Source of the DNA: Nocardia aurea
GTDB lineage: Bacteria; Actinomycetota; Actinomycetes; Mycobacteriales; Mycobacteriaceae
Assembly (NCBI RefSeq): GCF_003123685.1
Contig: NZ_QCYJ01000130.1
Span: 372,001-436,000 of the forward strand
DNA: 64,000 nt
Direction: 5' to 3'
Shown here: one piece after another, positions 7,778 to 16,087 of the stretch
Layout of the letters: every line of letters begins with the position of its first letter
Position numbering within the stretch: the stretch's first letter is position 1
Position numbers and translations under genes: made by a program
The notes under the pieces: generated by a model
The model's input: the letters and a program-made list of their open reading frames with translations, nothing else
What the model was told of the DNA's origin: nothing
Databases searched by the model: none

Positions 7778-9133
7778 TCAGTCGGCGACTCCGGCACGCG
7801 CCGCGTCTGCGGTGATGGTCTCTGCGGCCTCGACGGCCTCCGCGACGACGGCGGGCGGGCCCGCCACCGTGATGGTCTCCATGACGTAGGCGGTCTCACC
7901 GTGGGTCGCGGCGTCCAGGCCGGTCGACTCGTGATCCTCGGTGACCCGCAGGCCCATGGTCTTGTCGATGACCTTCGCGATCACCAGGGTCAGCACGAAG
8001 GTGTAGGTCAGCACTGCCAGCACCGCGACCGCCTGACGCCACAGCACGTCGACACCGCCGCCGTAGAACAGTCCCTCCACGGCGTTGGGAGCGGCGGGAT
8101 CGGCGAGCAGGCCGATCATCAGGGTGCCGAGGATGCCGCCGACCAGGTGGATGCCGACCACGTCGAGCGAATCGTCGACGCCGAAGCGGTATTTCAGCGA
8201 GACCGCGAAGCAGCACACCGCACCGCACACGACACCGATGATCAGCGCGCCGATCGGCGAGACCGCGCCGCAGGCGGGGGTGATGCCGACCAGCGCCGCG
8301 ATCAGGCCCGAACTCGCGCCGAGCGAGGTCGCGTGGCCCTCACGGAACTTCTCGACGACCAGCCAGCCGCAGATGCCGGCACACGCCGCGGCGACGGTGT
8401 TGAGGATGACGACCGAGGCGCTGTTGTTGGCCGCGAGCGCGGAACCGCCGTTGAATCCGAACCAGCCGAACAGCAGGATGCCCGAGCCGAGCACGGTGAG
8501 CGGAAGGTTGTGCGGGCGAGGCACATTCGGGAAGGTCGAGCGCTTGCCGAGGATCAGCACCAGGGCCAGCGCGGCGATACCGGCGTTGATGTGCACCGCC
8601 GTGCCACCCGCGAAGTCGATCGCCTTGAGGTTGTTGGCGATCCAGCCGCCCACGACCGATCCGTCGGCGGAGTCGAAGGCGAAGACCCAGTGCGCCACCG
8701 GGAAGTACACCAACGTGCCCCAGACACCGGCGAAGAGCATCCACGCGCCGAATTTCATCCGGTCCGCGACGGCGCCGGAGATGAGCGCCACGGTGATACA
8801 CGCGAACAGCAGCTGGAATCCGGAGACGAGCGCGGGCGGCAGGGCCGGCTCGGCGGGCGCGGTCAGCAACTGGCTCGATCCGAAGAATTCGAGCGGATCG
8901 CCGAGCAGGCCGATCCCGCCCATCGAGTTGCCGAGTACGGCCGAGTATCCGAAGATGATCCACAGGACGCCGACCACGGCGAAGGCGCCGAAGGTCATCA
9001 TCGCCATATTCAGGGTGTTCTTGATGCTGACCATGCCGCCGTAGAACATGGCGAGGCCCGGCACCATCAGGCTCACGGCGGCGAATGCCGCCAATATCCA
9101 CGCGGTATTCGCCGCGGCGATCGCTTCTGTCAT
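7778..9133 (-). CDS. amt: Ammonium transporter Amt
   Basis: 451-residue integral membrane protein with about 11 transmembrane helices. It shows the Amt/Mep/Rh signature: MVPGLAMFYGGMV at the N-terminus, FAGGTAVHINAGIAALAL (first pore His), GWFGFNGGSAL, and DDSLDVVGIHLVGGILGT (second pore His). It imports ammonium/ammonia. ATG 9133 is preferred; ATG 9145 is possible. A candidate GlnR box (9239-9254) lies ~106 bp upstream. It is downstream of the DUF3445 gene on the same strand but separated by 117 bp with its own putative promoter. No glnK/glnD follows. The last ~50 residues are an Ala/Glu-rich cytoplasmic tail. Confidence 0.95.
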   Translation of the reverse strand: MTEAIAAANTAWILAAFAAVSLMVPGLAMFYGGMVSIKNTLNMAMMTFGAFAVVGVLWIIFGYSAVLGNSMGGIGLLGDPLEFFGSSQLLTAPAEPALPPALVSGFQLLFACITVALISGAVADRMKFGAWMLFAGVWGTLVYFPVAHWVFAFDSADGSVVGGWIANNLKAIDFAGGTAVHINAGIAALALVLILGKRSTFPNVPRPHNLPLTVLGSGILLFGWFGFNGGSALAANNSASVVILNTVAAACAGICGWLVVEKFREGHATSLGASSGLIAALVGITPACGAVSPIGALIIGVVCGAVCCFAVSLKYRFGVDDSLDVVGIHLVGGILGTLMIGLLADPAAPNAVEGLFYGGGVDVLWRQAVAVLAVLTYTFVLTLVIAKVIDKTMGLRVTEDHESTGLDAATHGETAYVMETITVAGPPAVVAEAVEAAETITADAARAGVAD

Positions 9134-9238
9134 AGCTTCCCTCATCGTTTGTGTCTGCCGTCGCGAATCGTTGTCTCTTGATAGTGAACGGCTGAATACA
9201 AGTAAAGAACGCCCCAAGTTGCCGATAGCGGTCAACCG

Positions 9239-9254
9239 GTGACATTTCTGTTAA
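9239..9254 (-). promoter_or_regulatory. Candidate GlnR box upstream of amt
   Basis: On the minus strand the sequence is TTAAC-N6-GTCAC, giving the AC-N9-AC spacing of actinobacterial GlnR sites (consensus gTnAC-n6-GaAAC). It lies 106 bp before the amt ATG and overlaps the last codons of the DUF3445 gene. Confidence 0.55.
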
Positions 9255-10276
9255 GGCCCCGCTGTCCGCGCCGTCCCGAAACCGCCGAATTCGGACAGCC
9301 ACCGCAGACCCGGACCGCGCGTGCGCGTCAATCCCTTGTAATCGGCCATATCGTCGGGCAATTCGGCCAGTACGGCGTGCAGCCGTTCCCCCCAGTCGGG
9401 CACCGTGGCGACGGCGCGGAACGGGAGCAGATAGGTGCGGATCAGGAACATGATCGCGCCCGAATTCGGCAGCCGGATCAGGTGCTGGACCTCGGTGCGG
9501 AGGTAGAGCCGGTCGCCGACCTCGGCGAGCGGCCCCTCGGCCAGCGTGCGCCGGTCACGACCCCATTCGGGATAGACCTCGGTGGAGGTGTCGAGTTTGC
9601 CGTCGACGGTCAGCGTCCAGTTCGTGCGCCGATAACTCTCCCCCGGGGCCAGCCGCATCAGGAAGTCGTGGGCGCGGGTGATGACGCGCTCCTCGTGAAT
9701 CCGCGGGACCGGGCCGTGTATCTCGAGGAAACTCATGCCGACGTCGAAGCCGAAGGACCAGTCCGCGGCGAAGGTCACCACCCCCGCGTCGGCGAACAGG
9801 GTGCCGTCGCGTTGATCGAGCAGGACCACATCCTCCTGGATCTGCGCGCAGACGAAACTCAGCGGATCGGTGGGTAGCGACGCGGCGTCGCCGAAGACGA
9901 AACTCCGGTCTATCCCGAGGTCGGTATTGCGCCAGTGGTAGACCTGTCCGTCGCGGGTCAGACTCATCCGTTCGGGATAGCCCTCGGCCAATCCCCGCAG
10001 GATGAACAGCATCGCGTCCCACGCGGCCGCGATCATATGCGGCAGGCAGGCGTGCCTGGTGGGGTCGGCGGCCAGAATCGCGGCGCGCTCGGCGGATTCT
10101 GCGGGAAAATGCCTGTCGATATCTATGCACAGTTGTCCCCAGGCGCCCGCGGCGGTCTCCACCCGGCCGCCCGCGGGTTCGACATTGGTGCTGTACCGGT
10201 ACTGCCGCTCGGGCAAGGGGAACGGATAGCGCGCGATGTCCTCGGCGGTCGTCTCGATTCTCGGGGGTGTGCTCAC
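9251..10276 (-). CDS. DUF3445 haem-dependent oxidative N-demethylase (dimethylamine monooxygenase subunit)
   Basis: 341 residues from GTG 10276, which overlaps the stop of the reductase gene by 4 bp. Conserved DUF3445 segments are visible: YPFPLPERQYRYSTN, HACLPHMIAAAWDAMLF, the HWRNTDLG block, QIQEDVVLLDQRDG and RTYLLPF. Characterised members are haem proteins that remove methyl groups from dimethylamine or related secondary amines with O2, releasing formaldehyde. Electrons would come from the reductase encoded immediately upstream. With the DmmA-like and reductase genes it reconstitutes a Dmm-type system feeding methylamine into the divergent GmaS/Mgs operon. Confidence 0.88.
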   Translation of the reverse strand: MSTPPRIETTAEDIARYPFPLPERQYRYSTNVEPAGGRVETAAGAWGQLCIDIDRHFPAESAERAAILAADPTRHACLPHMIAAAWDAMLFILRGLAEGYPERMSLTRDGQVYHWRNTDLGIDRSFVFGDAASLPTDPLSFVCAQIQEDVVLLDQRDGTLFADAGVVTFAADWSFGFDVGMSFLEIHGPVPRIHEERVITRAHDFLMRLAPGESYRRTNWTLTVDGKLDTSTEVYPEWGRDRRTLAEGPLAEVGDRLYLRTEVQHLIRLPNSGAIMFLIRTYLLPFRAVATVPDWGERLHAVLAELPDDMADYKGLTRTRGPGLRWLSEFGGFGTARTAGP

Positions 10277-11370
10277 AGGTCCAACTCCAGATGGGTCGCG
10301 GCGGCCCGGGACACGCACGCCATGATGCTGTCGCCGAGATCGCGTTCGTCGTCGGTGAGATAGCTGTCGCGGTGGTCGACGGGGCCGCCGCGCACGGTGA
10401 GCCTGCATTCGCCGCAGACGCCGCGCCCGCACAGGCTCGGCACCTGTGCGCCGTGCTCGCGCAGGGCGTCGAGCAGGCTGATATCCGGGGCCACCGCGAG
10501 TTCGGTCCCGCTGCGGGCGAGCCGGGCCGTGAACGCCGTGCCGCCGGTGACGGCCCCGGCGGCGAACGGTTCGGAGTGGACGCGCCCCGATGGCCAGCCC
10601 GCCGCCGTTGCCGCCGCCGTCACGGCGTCGACCATCGACGCGGGCCCGCAGACGTAGAGGTGGGTGCCGAGCGGACTCCGCGCCAGCGCCGGAGTCACGT
10701 TCTCCCAGAACCGCTCCCTGGATTCCGCGACGGTCAGCCGATCACCGCACAGCGCGCTCATCTCGTCCAGATGCGGTGCCGCGCCGGACCGGTGGGCGTA
10801 CACGACCTCGAAGGAACGCCCCCACAGCACGGCGGCGCGCACATGCGACAGAATCGGCGTGACACCGATACCGCCCGCCAGCAGCAGGTGGTGTCGCGCG
10901 GTCGCCACCGGCGCGAATTCACTGCGCGGCGGTGATACGCGGACCGTGTCGCCCACCCGCAATTCGTGCGCCCAACGCGAACCGCCCCGCCCGGCCGGAT
11001 CGAGCCGCACCGAGATCGAATAGCGCTCTGGTTCGACCGACGGCCCGGTCAACGAATACGAATTCCGTTGTCCCGGAGACCACTCGACCGCGATGTGGCT
11101 GCCCGCGGGGAAGGAGGGCAGGGTCGCGCCGCAGGGATCGGACAGGACGATCTCGCGCACGTCGGCGCACAGCATCCGGGTCCGGGCGACGGCGAGTTCC
11201 AGTTCATCGAGCATCTCGACCACCACCGATTTCGGCGACGCCCTCGAGTCCATCGACGCTGCCGCGGTACCGAACTCCGCTGTCACACGGTGCGCCGCAG
11301 TACACGGCGAGGCCGCCGAACCGCCCGATGCCAGGGCTCCCGACGCCACGCGACCGTGTGCTGTCACCAC
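10273..11370 (-). CDS. PDR/VanB-type ferredoxin reductase (electron donor to the DUF3445 enzyme)
   Basis: 365 residues if GTG 11370 is used. Domain order is FAD/FMN-binding (RNSYSLTGPSVEPERYSISV), NAD-binding (LLLAGGIGVTPILSHVRAA, later LYVCGPASMVDAV), and C-terminal plant-type 2Fe-2S (SLCGRGVCGECRLTV plus a final Cys in IMACVSRA). This is the phthalate dioxygenase reductase layout and the expected reductase of dimethylamine monooxygenase. The start is uncertain: the first ~40 residues are low complexity, and ATG 11253 would begin just before the conserved domain. It overlaps the DUF3445 gene by 4 bp. Confidence 0.9.
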   Translation of the reverse strand: MVTAHGRVASGALASGGSAASPCTAAHRVTAEFGTAAASMDSRASPKSVVVEMLDELELAVARTRMLCADVREIVLSDPCGATLPSFPAGSHIAVEWSPGQRNSYSLTGPSVEPERYSISVRLDPAGRGGSRWAHELRVGDTVRVSPPRSEFAPVATARHHLLLAGGIGVTPILSHVRAAVLWGRSFEVVYAHRSGAAPHLDEMSALCGDRLTVAESRERFWENVTPALARSPLGTHLYVCGPASMVDAVTAAATAAGWPSGRVHSEPFAAGAVTGGTAFTARLARSGTELAVAPDISLLDALREHGAQVPSLCGRGVCGECRLTVRGGPVDHRDSYLTDDERDLGDSIMACVSRAAATHLELDL

Positions 11371-11391
11371 TCACGACCCCCACGACGCCGC

Positions 11392-11925
11392 TCATCGCAA
11401 CTCCTCCACATCCGGGCGATAGCCGAGATAGGCGTGCATGCGCCGGGAGAAGTGGTAGTAGACGACGAGCCGCTGACCACAACCGCCACAGGGGGTTTCA
11501 TCGCCGATCGGCGCGTCGGTGACCGAGACCGCCCGGCAGTGCGCGCAGAACAACTCGCGCGGTCCGTCGGCCCGGCCGCCAGGCCCCGCCGTGACGATCT
11601 CGGCGTCGATCACCCCCGCCGCGCGCAACGCGGCCCGGCACCGCGACAGCCCGGGGTCACCACCGAGCAGCGCGAACCGCCATCCGACCCGCGCCGATGC
11701 GAGCACTTCGATCAATGCCTCGGTCCCGGCACTCGCGTCCAGGGCGATCACCGGGATGGGGGCGAGCCGGTCGGCGAATGCGGCGGCGGCAGTGGCGGAC
11801 TCGCCGTCGGTCGTGACCACGACGTAGTGCGCCGCGTTCGTGTCGATCGGAAGGTCCGCCGCGGTCCGCGCGGTCGATCGCGGAACGTTCGCACCGACCG
11901 GTAGCACCACTTCGGAGGTACTCAT
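11392..11925 (-). CDS. Dimethylamine monooxygenase DmmA-like subunit
   Basis: 177 residues. The C-terminal ~55 residues hold a CxxC...CxxC pair (FCAHC and PCGGCGQ) followed by VYYHFSRRMHAYLGYRPDVEEL, the signature of the DmmA-like family that accompanies DUF3445 proteins. The Cys pairs probably bind zinc or iron. The N-terminal half resembles a nucleotide/flavin-binding Rossmann-like segment (HYVVVTTDGES..., FALLGGDPG). Its place between the cupin (2-bp gap) and reductase genes makes it a likely subunit or electron-transfer partner of the demethylase. Confidence 0.8.
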   Translation of the reverse strand: MSTSEVVLPVGANVPRSTARTAADLPIDTNAAHYVVVTTDGESATAAAAFADRLAPIPVIALDASAGTEALIEVLASARVGWRFALLGGDPGLSRCRAALRAAGVIDAEIVTAGPGGRADGPRELFCAHCRAVSVTDAPIGDETPCGGCGQRLVVYYHFSRRMHAYLGYRPDVEELR

Positions 11926-11927
11926 GG

Positions 11928-12320
11928 TCAGGGCGCGAACGAGCGATGGCCGACGAAGAAGGCGAGCGCGCGCGACGGCGTGGTGAAGCGGATGCGCGAA
12001 CCCTTGGGGAAGAAGATCGCGTCCTTCGGGCCCGCGATCTCGACCTGGCCGGTGTCCAGGTTCTCCAGCCGGAACTCGCCCTCGAGCACCACCTTCATCT
12101 CGTCGTAGGCGTAGAGGTAGTCCAGCGGCGCGTCGGTGTGCTCCAGTTCGAAATATCCCGACGACATCTCCGAACCGCCCGGGTTGGCGTAGACGTCGTC
12201 GATGAATCCCCTGGTCCCCGGATATTCCTCGACCGGCATCTGCGGCAGGGATTTCCAGAAGCCCGAGGTCACCTGGAACGGGGCGACCTCGCTCGGCGCG
12301 GCGGAATCGGGTGCGGTCAT
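11928..12320 (-). CDS. Cupin domain protein of the dimethylamine operon
   Basis: 130 residues, first gene of the leftward operon. A single EutQ-like cupin: DAPLDYLYAYDEMKVVLEGE, then FFPKGSRIRFTTPSRALAFFVGH. Few of the standard metal-binding His residues are present, so a sensor or scaffold role is as likely as catalysis. The gene starts ~250 bp from the divergent FAD-oxidase operon and is 2 bp from the DmmA-like gene. Confidence 0.78.
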   Translation of the reverse strand: MTAPDSAAPSEVAPFQVTSGFWKSLPQMPVEEYPGTRGFIDDVYANPGGSEMSSGYFELEHTDAPLDYLYAYDEMKVVLEGEFRLENLDTGQVEIAGPKDAIFFPKGSRIRFTTPSRALAFFVGHRSFAP

Positions 12321-12345
12321 GCGATCACTCCAAGAATCGTGCTTG

Positions 12346-12354
12346 TGATGAAAC
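12346..12354. promoter_or_regulatory. GTTTCAT half-site near the cupin start
   Basis: TGATGAAAC contains ATGAAAC, the same heptamer that forms the inverted repeat at 12518-12554, and lies 26 bp upstream of the cupin ATG. It may be a second operator for the same regulator. Weak on its own. Confidence 0.3.
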
Positions 12355-12492
12355 AGAGAGTAACTAGAGGAAACGCTTTCGTGGGTTACGCGCGGATTAA
12401 TCCACCGCCGAACCGGGGGCGACCACCGGCGTCGCAGCGCCGTTCACCCGACTATGAGCACGCTATTCGCGTCATCGAGCGCTGACAGCGAC

Positions 12493-12508
12493 GTAACAGC
12501 GCCGTCAC
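12493..12508 (+). promoter_or_regulatory. Candidate GlnR box in the divergent methylated-amine promoter
   Basis: GTAAC-N6-GTCAC, with AC-N9-AC spacing, lies 66 bp before the GTG of the FAD oxidase gene. The first half is a perfect GlnR half-site; the second differs from GAAAC at two bases. Confidence 0.55.
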
Positions 12509-12517
12509 ATCGCGCAT

Positions 12518-12554
12518 GTTTCATGAGAAATGACTTTGAATCACCTCATGAAAC
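12518..12554. promoter_or_regulatory. Perfect 10-bp inverted repeat, putative operator
   Basis: GTTTCATGAG at 12518-12527 and CTCATGAAAC at 12545-12554 are exact complements with 27 bp centre to centre, about 20 bp before the GTG at 12574. It probably overlaps the core promoter or 5' UTR of the rightward operon. A candidate site for the nearby XRE-cupin regulator. Confidence 0.55.
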
Positions 12555-12573
12555 ACCGCAGTGAGGACCGGAA

Positions 12574-13764
12574 GTGATCGAGACCCACAACTACGTGATC
12601 GTCGGCGGCGGACTGGAAGGCCTGGCCATAGCCTGGTCCCTGGCCGACCGGGGCGAGACCGATATCGTCGTCCTGGAACGCGGCACGCTCTGCTCCGGCA
12701 TGACCGGCAAATCCAGCGGCGTCGTGCGCTGCCACTACGGGTCGCCCTCGCTGGCGGCGATGGCCTGGTACGGCGTCGACATCTTCACGCGGGCCACCGA
12801 GATCTTCGGCGACGACATGGGTTTCCAGCAGTGCGGTTACGTCGTCGGAGTGGGCGAGGACAACCTCGGACCACTGCACGCCAATGTGGCGATGATGCGT
12901 TCACTCGATATCGACGTACAACTCATCGACCACGACGCCATGGGTTCGCTGTGGCCGGGCATGCACCTCGACGATTTCGCCGCCTTCGCCTACGAACCGC
13001 TCGGCGGCCGCGGCGAGGCCTACCTCGCGGGCATGGCCTTTGCCGCCTCGGCGCGGACCCTCGGCGTGCGGATCCGCCAGTCCACACCGGTGCGCGCGCT
13101 CCTGCGTCGACCCCGCGACGACGTCTACGGCGTCGCGCTGGCCGACGGGTCGGAAATCCACGCCGGAACCGTCATCCTCGCGGCGGGGCCGTGGACGCCC
13201 GCGCTGGCCGCCGGGGTCGGCGTCGATCTCGACATCAAGGCCCAGCGCGCGCAATTGGTACTGGTCGATCAGGGTGAGCCGACACCGGTCGTCCCCGTCC
13301 TGTCGGATCTGGCCGGACTGTCCTATCTCTGCCGTGAACCGAACGGCGAACTGCTGTTCGGCAATTCCGATCACAGCGCACCGCGGTACATCGACCCCGA
13401 CGACTACGTGAACCGCGCCGACGAGAGCACCGTCGACACGGCGATCCGCAAACTCGGACACCGACTACCCGAGATGCCCGATCCCCGCATCACCGGTTCC
13501 TACGTCGGCGCCTACGACGTCACCCCCGACTACAACCCGGTGATCGGCCCGGCCCCCGTCGACGGACTCTTCCTCGCGGCGGGATTCTCCGGGCACGGCT
13601 TCAAGATCTCACCGGCCGTCGGCAAACTCGTGGCGGATCTGGTCACCGACGGCAAAACCGAACTGCCGAACGTCGATCCCCACGATTTCCGATACTCGCG
13701 TTTCGCCGAGAACGATCCGCTGGTCAGCCCGCATCCCTACCTCGGCGCCGGCGAGATGCGATGA
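12574..13764 (+). CDS. FAD-dependent amine oxidoreductase (sarcosine oxidase beta / N-methylglutamate oxidase-like)
   Basis: 396 residues from GTG 12574. A DAO-family flavoprotein with Rossmann motif YVIVGGGLEGLAIAWSLADR at the N-terminus, MTGKSSGVVRCHYG (flavin-contact region of sarcosine oxidase beta-type proteins), ILAAGPWTPALA near residue 205, and GFSGHGFKISPAVGKLVADL at the C-terminus. By position, as first gene of the GS/Mgs operon, it should oxidise N-methylglutamate (or sarcosine/dimethylglycine) to free glutamate and formaldehyde. The usual partner subunits (SoxA, SoxD and SoxG-like) of N-methylglutamate dehydrogenase are absent, so a stand-alone enzyme is inferred. Overlaps the next gene by 4 bp. 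Confidence 0.85.
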   Translation: MIETHNYVIVGGGLEGLAIAWSLADRGETDIVVLERGTLCSGMTGKSSGVVRCHYGSPSLAAMAWYGVDIFTRATEIFGDDMGFQQCGYVVGVGEDNLGPLHANVAMMRSLDIDVQLIDHDAMGSLWPGMHLDDFAAFAYEPLGGRGEAYLAGMAFAASARTLGVRIRQSTPVRALLRRPRDDVYGVALADGSEIHAGTVILAAGPWTPALAAGVGVDLDIKAQRAQLVLVDQGEPTPVVPVLSDLAGLSYLCREPNGELLFGNSDHSAPRYIDPDDYVNRADESTVDTAIRKLGHRLPEMPDPRITGSYVGAYDVTPDYNPVIGPAPVDGLFLAAGFSGHGFKISPAVGKLVADLVTDGKTELPNVDPHDFRYSRFAENDPLVSPHPYLGAGEMR

Positions 13765-15158
13765 CACCCCCGACCTCTCCGTCCGCCGTTCGACCACCCC
13801 TGGAGCCCGCCATGGCCATCGACACCGCCGTACCCGAAACCGCCACCGCCCCGCATGATCTCGCCGCCATGGCGAAGGCCACCGGAACCCGCTACATCCT
13901 CGCGCTGTTCGTCACCCTGTCCGGGAAACCGTGCGCCAAACTGGTGCCGGTCGAGGCGATCGACCAATTGGTTTCCGACGGAGCCGGTTTCGCCGGATAC
14001 GCGGCGGGCACCATGGGGCAGCAGCCCAAGGATCCGGACCTGATCGCGGTACCCGATCCGACCTCGTTCACCCCGATCCCGTTCGTCCGGCCCGGATTGG
14101 CGCTCGTGCACTGCGATCCGCACGTCGAGGGCGAACCGTGGCCGTTCGCCCCGCGCAACATCCTGGCGGGCATGCTGCGCAAGTCGGCGGCGGCCGGGCT
14201 CACCGTCAATGTCGGGGCGGAGATCGAATACTTCCTGGTCAACCGCGATCCCGATGGTGCGATCCGCACCGCGGACGCCTCCGACACCAGCAGGCAGCCC
14301 TGTTACGACGCCCGTGACGTCACCAGGATGTACGACCATCTCACCGAGATCTCCTCGGCCATGAACAGCCTCGGCTGGGGCAACTACGCCAGCGATCACG
14401 AGGACGCCAACGGCCAGTTCGAACAGAACTTCGCCTACGCCGACGCCATGACCACCGCCGATCGGGTCATCACCGCGCGCTACCTGCTCTCGGTGATCGC
14501 CGAGAAACGCGGTATGCGAGCCACTTTCATGCCGAAACCGTTCGCCGACCGGACCGGTTCGGGTATGCACCTGCACCTGTCGCTGTGGAATTCCGCGGGC
14601 TCGGCCTTCCCCGACCCCGGCGACACCCGAGGACTCGGACTCTCCCCCACCGCCTACTCCTTCATCGCGGGCATTCTCGAGCACGCGTGCGCACTGCAAG
14701 CCGTGATCGCGCCGACGGTCAACTCCTACAAGCGCATCGGCGCGACATCGACCAGCAGCGGCGCCACCTGGTCACCGCGCTACGCCACCTACGGCGGGAA
14801 CGACCGCACCCACTACCTGCGCGTCCCCGATCAGCACCGGGTGGAATTGCGCGGCGGTGACGGTTCGGCCAATCCCTACCTCGCCATCGCGGCCACCGTC
14901 GCCGCCGGACTCGACGGCATCGAACGGGCCCTCGATCCCGGCGCGCCCGGCAGCGCGCAACGGCGCGGCGACATGCTCCCGATGACCCTGCTGCACGCGA
15001 TGGACGCCCTCGAAGCCGATCCGGTTCTCACCGGCGCGCTCGATACCGCGGGCCCCGGCGTCAGCGAGTACTTCACCCGCCTCAAGCGCGACGAGTTCTT
15101 CGCCTGGCACAACACGGTCTCCTCCTGGGAGATCGACCAATACCTGACGGCGTTCTGA
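13761..15158 (+). CDS. glnT: Type III glutamine synthetase-like / gamma-glutamylmethylamide synthetase
   Basis: 465 residues; ATG 13761 overlaps the previous stop, and ATG 13812 is a possible shorter start. Catalytic GS features: VGAEIEYFLV, SDHEDANGQFEQNF (metal-binding Glu), GSGMHLHLSLW (His), SYKRIGA, and RVPDQHRVELRGGDGSANPYLA (Arg/Glu of the active site). It belongs to the GlnT/GmaS group. Followed by split glutamate-synthase-like genes, the combination is diagnostic of the N-methylglutamate pathway, where the enzyme ligates methylamine to glutamate. A pure ammonia-assimilating role cannot be excluded from sequence alone. Confidence 0.88.
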   Translation: MTPPTSPSAVRPPLEPAMAIDTAVPETATAPHDLAAMAKATGTRYILALFVTLSGKPCAKLVPVEAIDQLVSDGAGFAGYAAGTMGQQPKDPDLIAVPDPTSFTPIPFVRPGLALVHCDPHVEGEPWPFAPRNILAGMLRKSAAAGLTVNVGAEIEYFLVNRDPDGAIRTADASDTSRQPCYDARDVTRMYDHLTEISSAMNSLGWGNYASDHEDANGQFEQNFAYADAMTTADRVITARYLLSVIAEKRGMRATFMPKPFADRTGSGMHLHLSLWNSAGSAFPDPGDTRGLGLSPTAYSFIAGILEHACALQAVIAPTVNSYKRIGATSTSSGATWSPRYATYGGNDRTHYLRVPDQHRVELRGGDGSANPYLAIAATVAAGLDGIERALDPGAPGSAQRRGDMLPMTLLHAMDALEADPVLTGALDTAGPGVSEYFTRLKRDEFFAWHNTVSSWEIDQYLTAF

Positions 15159-15187
15159 CCACCTCCCCCTTTCCCGAAGGAGTTCCC

Positions 15188-16087
15188 ATGTGCGGAATAG
15201 TCGGGCTGCACCTGCGCGACGCCGCGCTGTATCCGCAGCTCGGAGCCCTACTCACCGATATGCTCGACCAACTCTGCGACCGAGGACCGGATTCGGCGGG
15301 AATGGCCGTCTACGGCGACCCGATCTGGTCGCCCGCCGGGGAGTCGACCGTCTCGCTGCTCGACGCCGATATCGCCGCCGCCGAACTGGGCGCACTGCTC
15401 GAAGCCGATCTCGCCGTCGCGGTGACCGTCATCGACCTGGCGCCGACCACCGTGCTGCACGCCCCCGCCGCCCCCGCCGACCTGGTCGCCGCCGCGCGGC
15501 GCAACGCGCCGAACGCCCGCGTCATCGGATTCGGCGAGGAACTGACCGTGGTCAAGGGTGTCGGCAATCCGACCGAACTCGCCCACCGTTTCGGTCTGCC
15601 CGCCGCCTCGGGCTGGCAGGGCGTCGCGCACACCAGGATGGCGACCGAATCCGCGGTGACCGCCGCCGGTTCGCACCCGTTCTCGGTGGGCCCGGACCAA
15701 TGCCTGGTGCACAACGGCTCGTTCTCCAACCACATGAGCGTCAAACACGAACTGGAGCGGCACGGCGTGGTGTTCGACAGCGAGAACGACACCGAGGTCG
15801 GGGCGCGTTTCATCGCCGGGCAACTCGCCGACGGCGTCGATCTGGAGAAGGCGCTGCTGCTGCTCAACGAACGGTTCGACGGCTTCTACACCCTGCTCGT
15901 GGCCAACAGGGAATCCTTCGCGGTGGTCCGCGACCCGATCGCGTGCAAACCCGCCGTCATCGCCGAAACCCCGCGCTGGGTCGCGATGGCCTCCGAATAT
16001 CGCGCGCTGGCGAATCTGCCCGGTGTGGCCGACGCCCGAATCTTCGAACCCGAACCGGAAGAGGTGTACGTATGGCACCGGCAGTGA
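15188..16087 (+). CDS. mgsA: Class II glutamine amidotransferase subunit (MgsA/GlxB-like)
   Basis: 299 residues beginning MCGIVGLHLRD, so Cys2 becomes the N-terminal nucleophile after Met removal. RGPDSAGMAVYG, a GWQGVAHTRMATES block and VHNGSFSNHMSVKHEL are standard Ntn-amidotransferase motifs (substrate Arg and Asn-Gly oxyanion region). The domain equals the amidotransferase part of GltB, encoded separately. In N-methylglutamate synthase the subunit would hydrolyse gamma-glutamylmethylamide and hand methylamine to the FMN subunit. RBS GAAGGAG precedes the ATG. Its 3' end overlaps the next gene by 16 bp. Confidence 0.88.
   Translation: MCGIVGLHLRDAALYPQLGALLTDMLDQLCDRGPDSAGMAVYGDPIWSPAGESTVSLLDADIAAAELGALLEADLAVAVTVIDLAPTTVLHAPAAPADLVAAARRNAPNARVIGFGEELTVVKGVGNPTELAHRFGLPAASGWQGVAHTRMATESAVTAAGSHPFSVGPDQCLVHNGSFSNHMSVKHELERHGVVFDSENDTEVGARFIAGQLADGVDLEKALLLLNERFDGFYTLLVANRESFAVVRDPIACKPAVIAETPRWVAMASEYRALANLPGVADARIFEPEPEEVYVWHRQ

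Noticed and set aside
12360..12374. GTAAC-N5-GAAAC in the methylamine intergenic region
   Set aside because: Half-sites are good but the spacer is 5, not 6, which breaks the AC-N9-AC phase expected for GlnR. The site at 12493-12508 has the right spacing.
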